From NCBI GenBank assembly GCA_947445495.1, contig CANFEI010000009.1, forward strand, positions 1 to 12,206: a DNA stretch of 12,206 nucleotides. The letters run 5' to 3'. Every line of letters starts with the position of its first letter. The stretch's first letter is position 1. Under the pieces are notes generated by a model. It saw nothing but the letters and a program-made list of their open reading frames with translations. It was not told where the DNA came from and ran no database searches. Origin of the DNA: Alcaligenaceae bacterium (GTDB lineage Bacteria; Pseudomonadota; Gammaproteobacteria; Burkholderiales; Burkholderiaceae). A program made the translations under genes and the position numbers. Positions 6,241-12,206 of this stretch are shown one piece after another.

Positions 6241-7851
6241 ATGACAACACCCCATTCGCTCGATTTTGATTACGTCATTGTTGGCGCGGGTTCCGCCGGT
6301 TGTGTGTTGGCGAATCGCCTATCAGCGAACCCCAACAATCGTGTCCTGTTGCTTGAGGCAGGTGGTCAAGATGATTGGCACTGGATTCATATCCCCGTAG
6401 GCTACTTGTATTGCATCGGCAACCCGCGGACCGACTGGTGTTATCGCACCAAGGCTGATCCAGGACTGAATGGTCGTGAGCTCGGCTATCCGCGCGGCCG
6501 TGTCCTGGGAGGGTGCTCGTCGATCAACGGCATGATTTATATGCGTGGCCAGAGTGCGGATTACGACGGTTGGGAAGCCCAAGGCAACCCTGGCTGGGGC
6601 TGGAAAGACTTGCTACCCCTTTACAAGGGCATGGAAAATCACCACGGCGGCGAAAGCGAATTCCATGGCGCCGGTGGCGAGTGGCGTGTTGAGCCCGCGC
6701 GCTTGTCCTGGGAGATCCTGGACGCGTTTCGCGACGCAGCCAATCAGGTAGGCATCCCCTCCACCACAGACTTTAATTGTGGGGATAACGAGGGTGCCAG
6801 CTACTTTGAGGTCAATCAACGTTCCGGTTTTCGTTGGAGTGCATCGAAGGCGTATTTGCGCCCCATTAAGCACCGTACAAACTTGACCGTGCTGACAGGC
6901 GCACGCACTACCAAGCTTGAATTTGAAGGCAAGCGTTGTACGGGTGTGCGGTTTCTGAAAGACGGCGAGCAGCACACCGCGCGTGCACATCGCGAGGTCG
7001 TGATGGCTGCAGGTTCAATCGGCACGCCGCAACTATTGCAAGCCTCGGGTGTTGGTCCCGCCGCGCTGCTTGGCTCGTTGGGTATCCCCGCCGTGCATGC
7101 GTTAGAAGGGGTTGGCCAAAACCTGCAAGACCACTTGCAGTTGCGCATGATCTATCGCGTACAAGGCACACGCACTCTTAATACGCTTGCGAATTCGTGG
7201 TGGGGCAAGGCGATGATCGGGCTCGAATATATGCTGACCCGTCGCGGCCCAATGAGTATGGCGCCATCACAACTGGGCGTCTTTGTAAAATCCGGACCCG
7301 AACAAATACGTGCCAATGTGGAATATCACGTGCAGCCCCTGTCGCTCGAGCGCTTCGGTGAGCCCCTGCACAGTTTTCCTGCGTTCACCGCATCGATCTG
7401 TAACGTGCGACCAACCAGTCGTGGGCACGTCAACATCACATCACCCGATACGGCGCAGCATCCTGAAATCCTGGCGAACTATTTGTCGACAGCTGAAGAT
7501 CGCCATGTTGCGGCCGATAGCATTCGCTTAACGCGACGCATCGTTCATCAATCAGCGCTCGCACGGTTTAAGCCCGAAGAGGTCAAGCCCGGCATCACCG
7601 AGGATACCGAAGAAGCGCTCGCGAAAGCTGCAGGTGAAATCGGCACTACGATTTTTCACCCAGTGGGTACTTGCAAGATGGGCCAAGATTCGATGGCTGT
7701 CGTGGACGCAAATTTGCGTGTGTACGGCATTCAAGGCTTGCGTGTGGCGGACGCCTCGATCATGCCAACGATTACCTCGGGCAACACCAACTCACCGACG
7801 ATGGTGATCGCTGAAAAAGCCGCGCAGATAATGTTGGCGCAAGCCACCTAG
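6241..7851 (+). CDS. GMC family FAD oxidoreductase (choline/alcohol dehydrogenase-like)
   Basis: This is a 536-residue glucose-methanol-choline family flavoenzyme that oxidises an alcohol to an aldehyde or ketone. The FAD dinucleotide motif GAGSAG is at 15-20, with Glu39 at the end of the second strand (LLLEAGG). The first GMC signature, GRVLGGCSSINGMIYMRG, is at 86-103 and the second, GSIGTPQLLQASGVGP, at 258-273. The catalytic His473 sits in FHPVGTCKMG. The C-terminal SGNTNSPT segment supplies the second active-site residue, probably Asn517, 44 residues after the His as in choline oxidase. There is no signal peptide, so it is cytoplasmic or peripherally membrane-bound. It resembles the broad choline-dehydrogenase-like group found in many catabolic clusters, and motifs alone do not give the substrate. 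It follows msrC in the same direction and converges with allA, with 30 bases between the stop codons. Confidence 0.92.
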   Translation: MTTPHSLDFDYVIVGAGSAGCVLANRLSANPNNRVLLLEAGGQDDWHWIHIPVGYLYCIGNPRTDWCYRTKADPGLNGRELGYPRGRVLGGCSSINGMIYMRGQSADYDGWEAQGNPGWGWKDLLPLYKGMENHHGGESEFHGAGGEWRVEPARLSWEILDAFRDAANQVGIPSTTDFNCGDNEGASYFEVNQRSGFRWSASKAYLRPIKHRTNLTVLTGARTTKLEFEGKRCTGVRFLKDGEQHTARAHREVVMAAGSIGTPQLLQASGVGPAALLGSLGIPAVHALEGVGQNLQDHLQLRMIYRVQGTRTLNTLANSWWGKAMIGLEYMLTRRGPMSMAPSQLGVFVKSGPEQIRANVEYHVQPLSLERFGEPLHSFPAFTASICNVRPTSRGHVNITSPDTAQHPEILANYLSTAEDRHVAADSIRLTRRIVHQSALARFKPEEVKPGITEDTEEALAKAAGEIGTTIFHPVGTCKMGQDSMAVVDANLRVYGIQGLRVADASIMPTITSGNTNSPTMVIAEKAAQIMLAQAT

Positions 7852-7881
7852 AAGGCGTGGGCTGTAAGAGCCGGCGGGTGC

Positions 7882-8394
7882 TTACGTTCGCCGAATTTCA
7901 ACAGGCTGGCTTAACGCTTGGATTTCGCAGTCCACCACCGGTGCTCGTCGCTCGAGCACCACGAAGTCGCCATCGCGCTGGGACAAGAGCGGGTGATGCC
8001 ACGTCGCTGGCTTAAAGGTCACTCCGCATGAGCCGTCGATCCAGAAAGCTGTAATCGAGCTCTCTAGTGGAGTCTTGCCGCCTGTGCTCGGATCGCCGAG
8101 CGCCACGATAACGACAAACGGCAGCCCGGCAAGCGGAATAAAGGATTGGCTGCCCACACAGTGTCGCTCGAGCGCGACCGCGGTAAACGGCAGAGAGTTG
8201 GCGCGTGCGCGGTAAAGATTTAAAGAAGGCTCGCCCCCTTGCGCTGTAAGTGCCGGATCGCTAAGAGAGATTTTTTCACTGGTGCCGCCATTAATAAACA
8301 AGCCGCTCGCGACCTCGCCGCCTAAAATATCACCGTAAGGGGCAAAAGCGTGTTGAGTTAGTGCTTGGACAACGAGTGATCGGGAAGAGGGCAT
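7882..8394 (-). CDS. allA: Ureidoglycolate lyase
   Basis: This enzyme splits ureidoglycolate into glyoxylate and urea, the last step of allantoin/purine ureide breakdown. It is a small cupin-fold protein. From the ATG at 8394 it has 170 residues, the normal length. Visible family blocks are FAPYG (17-21), INGGTSEK (34-41), LERHCVGSQSFIPL (75-88) and WHHPLL (132-137) followed by DFVVLER. A TTG at 8442 would add 16 residues not expected in the family, so the ATG is preferred, although no Shine-Dalgarno precedes it. A TACAAT hexamer ends 6 bases before the ATG and could give a leaderless transcript. No allantoinase, allantoicase or urease lies in this window. The divergent antiporter and the downstream amidase and dehydrogenase may be functionally related. 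Confidence 0.85.
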   Translation of the reverse strand: MPSSRSLVVQALTQHAFAPYGDILGGEVASGLFINGGTSEKISLSDPALTAQGGEPSLNLYRARANSLPFTAVALERHCVGSQSFIPLAGLPFVVIVALGDPSTGGKTPLESSITAFWIDGSCGVTFKPATWHHPLLSQRDGDFVVLERRAPVVDCEIQALSQPVEIRRT

Positions 8395-8447
8395 CGCACA
8401 ATTGTAAAAAGACAAAGACACCACAGCATCATCCAGAAACAATTGGC

Positions 8448-8469
8448 TGTCAATCCTTACATCTTGACA
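8448..8469. promoter_or_regulatory. Divergent consensus -35 boxes between allA and the antiporter
   Basis: TGTCAA (8448-8453) and TTGACA (8464-8469) form an inverted pair 10 bases apart, giving a perfect TTGACA -35 on each strand. On the plus strand TGTGAT (8486-8491, 16-base spacer, 4 of 6) can serve as -10 for the antiporter. On the minus strand GATGCT (8430-8425, 17-base spacer, 3 of 6) is a weak -10 for allA. The symmetry could also be a regulator site. Confidence 0.45.
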
Positions 8470-8578
8470 CCTATTGCGATTGGGCTGTGATTTACCTCAA
8501 GCCTACGGTATAGTCGAACGATCGCATGTGTTGAGTGCATGCCCTGGTTAGCCTTGTTTATTTTTTTGAGATCGCCCG

Positions 8579-9850
8579 ATGAACATTCCCCACTCCGTCC
8601 AAATTATTGCGACCGTTCTATTCGCAATCGCGGTGATCCATACCTTTGCGGTTCCCGTGTTCGCCAAGCTTGCACATAAAAATGGACCCCATGCTGGGCT
8701 GTGGCATTTTTTAGCCGAGGTTGAAGCGGTCTTTGGTGTGTGGGCCTTTGTGCTCATCGTGGTGATGGCGATGATGGCGGGCACGACGACCATGATCGAG
8801 TATGTGGATACCCGTAACTTCACTGAGCCACTTTTTGTCTTTGCCATCATGGTGGTTGCAGCGAGCCGACCCATTATTGAGTTGGTGAATGTGTTGGTAC
8901 GCGGTTTGGCCCGCATGATTCCCGTGCAGCGTCAATTGGCGACGTTCTTTGTTGTGCTGACCTTTGTGCCGCTTGCGGGCTCGCTTATTACAGAGCCTGC
9001 CGCCATGACGCTCGCCGCCCTGTTGTTGCGTGACGGATATTTCAAACGACCCGGCCACACAGGTTTCAAATACATGGCGCTCGGCGTGTTGTTTGTTAAC
9101 GTTTCGATCGGAGGGGTGCTGAGCGCCTACGCGGCACCTCCGGTGTTGATGGTTGCCCAGACGTTTGGTTGGGACTCGATGTATATGCTGACTAATTTTG
9201 GATGGCGTGCGGCTGCAGCCGTCGCACTCAATGCATTGATTTTGACAATCATCAATCGCAAAGTGCTCTTGAGTGGTGAAGTCGAAATGCATCACGGTGT
9301 GACAGAAGATGGACCTTCGCGCGTCCCCGTGATTACCTCGTTGATCCATGTCCTGTTCCTCGCGGGCATCGTCGTGTTTGCCCATCACCCAGGTGTTTTT
9401 ATGGGCCTACTTATTTTGTTCATAGGCTTTTGTGAGGCCTATAAGCGCTACCAATCGCGCTTGATGATCAAGGAAGGCCTGATGGTTGGCTTCTTCCTCG
9501 CGGGACTCGTGATGTTGGGTGGTTTACAGAAGTGGTGGTTACAAGATTTACTCGGTAGTCTTTCGCCTATTGTTTTATTTTGGGGGGCGACAGCACTCAC
9601 GGCCATCACGGACAATGCTGCTCTGACCTATCTCGGGTCCTTGGTTGAAGGTACCTCAGAAGCGTGGCGGTACATGCTCGTGGCCGGGGCTGTGACAGGT
9701 GGCGGCTTGACGGTGATTGCTAACGCACCCAATCCTGCAGGCTTTTCGATTTTGAAGCCAAGCTTTCCAAACGAAACCATTTCGCCCGGCCCTTTATTTT
9801 TAGCGGCCTCGATCCCAACGCTGATCGCAGCGACTTTCTTTTTGCTTTGA
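8579..9850 (+). CDS. Putative Na+/H+ antiporter (PF07399-like), polytopic membrane protein
   Basis: This is a 423-residue, strongly hydrophobic inner-membrane protein with about ten predicted helices. It resembles the putative Na+/H+ antiporter family PF07399 in the ion-transporter (ArsB/NhaD-like) superfamily. Segments include 7-28, 46-68, 85-104, 119-136, 165-190, 208-226, 250-268, 272-286, 300-316, 330-345, 365-385 and 405-423. Two related half-motifs are visible: SLITEPAAMTLAALLL (135-150) in the first half and ITDNAALTYLGSLV (343-356) in the second. They are followed by glycine- and asparagine-rich turns such as GGGLTVIANAPNPAG (374-388). This pattern fits an inverted-repeat transporter core with buried acidic residues (Glu139, Asp345). 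The transported ion or substrate is not proven; an organic anion is possible given its catabolic neighbours. Its leader runs from about 8498 to 8578 without a strong Shine-Dalgarno. Confidence 0.8.
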   Translation: MNIPHSVQIIATVLFAIAVIHTFAVPVFAKLAHKNGPHAGLWHFLAEVEAVFGVWAFVLIVVMAMMAGTTTMIEYVDTRNFTEPLFVFAIMVVAASRPIIELVNVLVRGLARMIPVQRQLATFFVVLTFVPLAGSLITEPAAMTLAALLLRDGYFKRPGHTGFKYMALGVLFVNVSIGGVLSAYAAPPVLMVAQTFGWDSMYMLTNFGWRAAAAVALNALILTIINRKVLLSGEVEMHHGVTEDGPSRVPVITSLIHVLFLAGIVVFAHHPGVFMGLLILFIGFCEAYKRYQSRLMIKEGLMVGFFLAGLVMLGGLQKWWLQDLLGSLSPIVLFWGATALTAITDNAALTYLGSLVEGTSEAWRYMLVAGAVTGGGLTVIANAPNPAGFSILKPSFPNETISPGPLFLAASIPTLIAATFFLL

Positions 9851-9864
9851 TGTTTCTAGACCGA

Positions 9865-9885
9865 TCACGCGCACCCTGCGCGTGA
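9865..9885. repeat. Perfect 9 bp hairpin before the amidase gene
   Basis: TCACGCGCA (9865-9873) and TGCGCGTGA (9877-9885) are exact reverse complements around a CCC loop. The hairpin starts 15 bases after the antiporter stop and ends 33 bases before the amidase ATG. No T-run follows on the plus strand, so it is not a classical intrinsic terminator. It may stabilise the upstream mRNA 3' end or shape expression of the amidase. Confidence 0.6.
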
Positions 9886-9900
9886 CTTGTGCGTGACTTG
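9880..9900 (+). repeat. Tandem 10-base direct repeat GCGTGACTTG
   Basis: GCGTGACTTG occurs at 9880-9889 and again at 9891-9900 (period 11, one T between). The first copy overlaps the right arm of the hairpin at 9865-9885. The second copy can also pair, over a shorter stretch, with the left arm TCACGC. An 11-base period equals about one helical turn, which would place two protein sites on the same face of the DNA. Confidence 0.55.
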
Positions 9901-9918
9901 AATCTTACGGAGCCCGAC

Positions 9919-11334
9919 ATGTCAGATCTTGCTTTTTCAACACTTACCCAATTAGCCCAGGGCTTGTGCGCAAAAAAATATAGTTCGGAAGAACTCGCGC
10001 GTGAGTATCTGACACGTATTAGCAAGGGCAATAAAAAATTGCACGCCTATGTCTTGGTAGACGAAGACAGCACGATGGCCCAAGCGCGAGCAGCGGATCA
10101 GCGCCGTGCGGCTGGCTATAGCCTTAGTGCAGTTGATGGCGTGCCGATCGCAGTCAAGGATCTCTGCGAAATTGAAGGCCAGATCACCACCGGTGGTTCA
10201 CAAGACTGGGTGAATCGCCGCAGCCCCACGACCTGCACAGCGGTTGAACGCTTGCTGCGTGCTGGTATGGTGAACTTAGGTAAGACCCACATGGTGGAAT
10301 TTGCGTTTGGTGGTTGGGGGACGAACCCTGTGATGGGCACACCCTGGAACCCCTGGGATCTCAACACCCATCGCACACCGGGCGGCTCTTCCAGTGGCTC
10401 TGGTGTCGCGGTCGCGGCGGCCCTATGCCCCGCGGCACTGGGTTCTGATACGGGCGGCTCGGTGCGTATTCCTGCTGCGCTGAACGGGATCACCGGTTTA
10501 AAGACAACGCGGGGCTTAATCAGCTTGCACGGCGCGCTGGCTTTGTCGGGCACGCTCGACTCCATCGGCCCCATGACACGCGATATGCGCGATGCCGCGA
10601 TTCTGACAGAATTGATGGCCGGTGCAGATCCGCTCGATCCTACATCCTGCAATCGCCCCCTGTTTCAGTGGCACGCTCCAGCAGAGGGACCCAAGCCGTT
10701 GGCGGGCACGCGCATTGCGATGTTCCCGCCCGGTCAGTATCCCATTGAGCTTGGCAAAGACGTTTTACGAGTGCTCGAAGACACACGCCGTGTGCTTGTC
10801 GATCTTGGCGCAACGATTATTGAAAAGCCTTTTCCCTTTGATTTTCACGACATGATGTTGCGTAACGGCCAGATCATTGCGGCCGAAGCCTTCGCACTTC
10901 ATCGTGCCTACATTGATGATGAAGCCAAGCCGTTCGGTCCGTTTGTGCGCAAGCGCGTACAGTCAGGCCGCAGTATTTCTGGTGCGGACTATATCGATGC
11001 CATGGCGGATCATCGCCGCACGATCGCGGCCTGGACCGATTGGATGGGCAACATCGACGCGCTGTTGTCACCTTGCGCACCGATGGGCGCTGTGCCTCTC
11101 ACGGAAGTGAATGAATCTAAGACCCCACTCGCCGCCTTCACACGAGCAGGTAATTACATGGGCACCGCAGGCATTTCCTTGCCGGCAGGGTTTGCAGACA
11201 ACGGTATGCCTCTCGGGATGCAGCTGTTGGGCAAGCCGTTTGACGATGCAACCATGGTGCGCATTGGGATTGCTTTCCAGAACGCAACCGATTGGCACTT
11301 GAAGCGTCCGAACCTGTCAGCGCTGGGGCTGTAA
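9919..11334 (+). CDS. Amidase signature family hydrolase (GatA-like)
   Basis: This is a 471-residue amidase-signature enzyme that hydrolyses a carboxamide or related C-N bond. The Ser-cisSer-Lys triad is complete: Lys80 (GVPIAVKDL), Ser157 (PGGSSSGSG) and the nucleophile Ser181 (GSDTGGSVRIPA), with the family spacing of 24 between the two serines. ATG 9919 is chosen because ACGGAG (9907-9912) lies 6 bases upstream. A GTG at 9889 would add ten residues but sits in the repeat element. The enzyme stands alone, without GatB or GatC nearby, so it is a catabolic amidase rather than the tRNA amidotransferase subunit. It lacks the extra C-terminal domain of allophanate hydrolase. The next gene starts 3 bases after its stop. 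Its proximity to allA makes a ureide- or amide-nitrogen substrate possible but unproven. Confidence 0.9.
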   Translation: MSDLAFSTLTQLAQGLCAKKYSSEELAREYLTRISKGNKKLHAYVLVDEDSTMAQARAADQRRAAGYSLSAVDGVPIAVKDLCEIEGQITTGGSQDWVNRRSPTTCTAVERLLRAGMVNLGKTHMVEFAFGGWGTNPVMGTPWNPWDLNTHRTPGGSSSGSGVAVAAALCPAALGSDTGGSVRIPAALNGITGLKTTRGLISLHGALALSGTLDSIGPMTRDMRDAAILTELMAGADPLDPTSCNRPLFQWHAPAEGPKPLAGTRIAMFPPGQYPIELGKDVLRVLEDTRRVLVDLGATIIEKPFPFDFHDMMLRNGQIIAAEAFALHRAYIDDEAKPFGPFVRKRVQSGRSISGADYIDAMADHRRTIAAWTDWMGNIDALLSPCAPMGAVPLTEVNESKTPLAAFTRAGNYMGTAGISLPAGFADNGMPLGMQLLGKPFDDATMVRIGIAFQNATDWHLKRPNLSALGL

Positions 11335-11337
11335 GCC

Positions 11338-12206
11338 ATGACTAAACCCTCACTTGGCTTTGTTGGCGTGGGCCGCATGGGTGCACCGATGGTGCAACGT
11401 CTGTTGGCGGCAGGCTATGCCGTGACCATTTGTGATCCCGTGCTAGCAGCGGTTGACGCACTTGTTAAACAAGGCGCGGTCGCAGCCAAATCGCCACGCG
11501 ATGTGGCCGATCAAGCCGACATCGTCTTTGCAAGCGTCCCCACACCCAACATCGTCAAGCAGGTTGCAGTCGGTGGCGATGGGGTCGTGCATGGCAAGCG
11601 CATCAAAATATTTGTCGACTTGTCCACCACGGGCCCCAAAACCTCTGCCGAAGTAAATCAGGCACTAGCTGCTGCCGCGCGTCCGGTGGTGATGGTGGAT
11701 TGCCCCGTGAGTGGCGGGGTTGCCGGGGCAGAAAAAGGCACGCTGTCCTTAATGATTGCGGGGCCCGCTGCGGCCCGTGCAGAGCTTGAGCCCGTCATGA
11801 AAGAACTCGGTCGCATCTTGTTATGTGGCGACACGCCCGGGCAAGCGCAGATGATTAAGGTCGCCAACAATCTCGCCTCGGTCGCGTGTATGGCCATCAG
11901 CTGTGAAATGCTGGTGCTGGGTGCCAAGGCGGGTGTGGACCCCCAGACCATGATGGAAATCATTAGCGTCAGCAGCGGCCGCAGTGGTGCCATGCAAGAT
12001 AAGGTGCCCAAGCACATCCTGCCGCGCACGTTTGACTTTGGGTTTTCCAGCGCCATGTCTTATAAAGACGCGCGCCTGTGTCTGGACGAGGCCGAGCATC
12101 TGGGCGTGCCGCTGGTGATTGGTAACGCGGTGGGCCAGGTCCTCAACATGAGCAAAGCCCAGTTCGGGCCTGATGCCGACTTCACCAACATGATCCGCCT
12201 GTTCGA
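11338..12206 (+). CDS. 3-hydroxyisobutyrate / tartronate-semialdehyde-type dehydrogenase, 3' end cut by window edge
   Basis: This is a beta-hydroxyacid dehydrogenase (NAD(P)-dependent), read for 289 residues and open to the right edge. Family members are about 290-300 residues, so only a few residues should be missing. The Rossmann motif GVGRMG is at 10-15, DLSTTGP follows the nucleotide domain, and the substrate-binding block DCPVSGG is at 121-127 with AGAEKGTLSLMIAG after it. The catalytic Lys174 and the conserved Asn178 lie in MIKVANN. The family includes 3-hydroxyisobutyrate dehydrogenase (valine breakdown) and 2-hydroxy-3-oxopropionate reductase (GarR/GlxR, glyoxylate assimilation), and sequence reading alone does not decide between them. 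The start lies 3 bases after the amidase stop, so the two genes are almost certainly co-transcribed. With allA nearby, a glyoxylate-linked GlxR-like role is an attractive guess. Confidence 0.9.
   Translation, partial: MTKPSLGFVGVGRMGAPMVQRLLAAGYAVTICDPVLAAVDALVKQGAVAAKSPRDVADQADIVFASVPTPNIVKQVAVGGDGVVHGKRIKIFVDLSTTGPKTSAEVNQALAAAARPVVMVDCPVSGGVAGAEKGTLSLMIAGPAAARAELEPVMKELGRILLCGDTPGQAQMIKVANNLASVACMAISCEMLVLGAKAGVDPQTMMEIISVSSGRSGAMQDKVPKHILPRTFDFGFSSAMSYKDARLCLDEAEHLGVPLVIGNAVGQVLNMSKAQFGPDADFTNMIRLF

Noticed and set aside
7852..7881. GTAAG/CTTAC inverted repeat in the convergent GMC-allA gap as a bidirectional terminator.
   Set aside because: It has only five-base arms with a 12-base GC-rich loop and no T-tract on either side.
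8395..8442. TTG start at 8442 adding 16 residues to AllA.
   Set aside because: The extra residues do not resemble AllA N-termini, and the ATG at 8394 gives the normal family length. A -10-like TACAAT also falls inside the extension.
8555..8578. T-run before the antiporter start as an intrinsic terminator.
   Set aside because: The preceding bases form no stem longer than about 3 bp, and no plus-strand gene ends upstream nearby.
8711..9388. Long minus-strand ORF (225 codons) opposite the antiporter.
   Set aside because: Its translation is rich in His, Arg, Gln and Asp, typical of the antisense of a hydrophobic membrane protein, and shows no family motif. The plus-strand frame has convincing transporter features.
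9889..9918. GTG start at 9889 adding ten residues to the amidase.
   Set aside because: It lies in the repeat element without a Shine-Dalgarno, while ACGGAG is well placed before the ATG at 9919.
10116..10652. Minus-strand ORF (178 codons) opposite the amidase.
   Set aside because: It lies entirely within the amidase region that encodes the catalytic motifs. The composition is Pro/Ser/Ala-rich with no recognisable domain, so it is a shadow frame.

Overview
The window looks like a Gram-negative, probably betaproteobacterial (Burkholderiales-type) chromosome. This is inferred from moderate-to-high GC, tightly packed short operons, twin-arginine (Tat) signals, IclR control and many catabolic oxidoreductases and hydrolases. 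Nothing in the window fixes the genus. Coding density is high: no stretch longer than about 190 bases lacks a gene, and I see no rRNA, tRNA, CRISPR array, insertion sequence or phage gene.

Region by region. (1) Bases 3-3972, plus strand: a tight run of four genes, namely a Tat-exported dienelactone-hydrolase-family protein cut by the left edge, a RidA-family protein, a BaiN/HI0933-type flavoprotein with a TTG start, and a Tat-signal amidohydrolase. Gaps are 19 and 23 bases, then a 20-base overlap, so they look like one operon. (2) Bases 3961-4685, minus strand: a two-gene HepT/MntA type toxin-antitoxin module with a 4-base GTGA overlap and intact diagnostic motifs in both proteins. (3) Bases 4766-5627: an IclR-family regulator on the minus strand. 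A near-consensus promoter and a perfect 13+13 bp palindrome lie over its -10 region and start codon. (4) Bases 5731-7851, plus strand, divergent from the regulator: free methionine-(R)-sulfoxide reductase (MsrC) and a GMC flavin oxidoreductase. (5) Bases 7882-8394, minus strand: ureidoglycolate lyase (AllA). (6) Bases 8579 to the right edge, plus strand: a putative Na+/H+ antiporter of the PF07399 type, an amidase-signature enzyme, and a 3-hydroxyisobutyrate / tartronate-semialdehyde-type dehydrogenase running off the edge. The last two are 3 bases apart.

How the genes may work together. AllA makes glyoxylate and urea from ureidoglycolate. A beta-hydroxyacid dehydrogenase close to GarR/GlxR and an amidase lie nearby, across a divergent promoter region with two consensus TTGACA boxes. 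A role in ureide or small-amide nitrogen use is therefore plausible but unproved. The IclR palindrome is placed for autoregulation and possibly for control of the msrC-GMC pair. The toxin-antitoxin module is probably an independent accessory insertion between two metabolic blocks. I did not find a clearly new system. The items most worth a second look are the IclR operator/leaderless arrangement, the HepT/MntA pair, the long-leader Tat amidohydrolase and the hairpin-plus-repeat element before the amidase.
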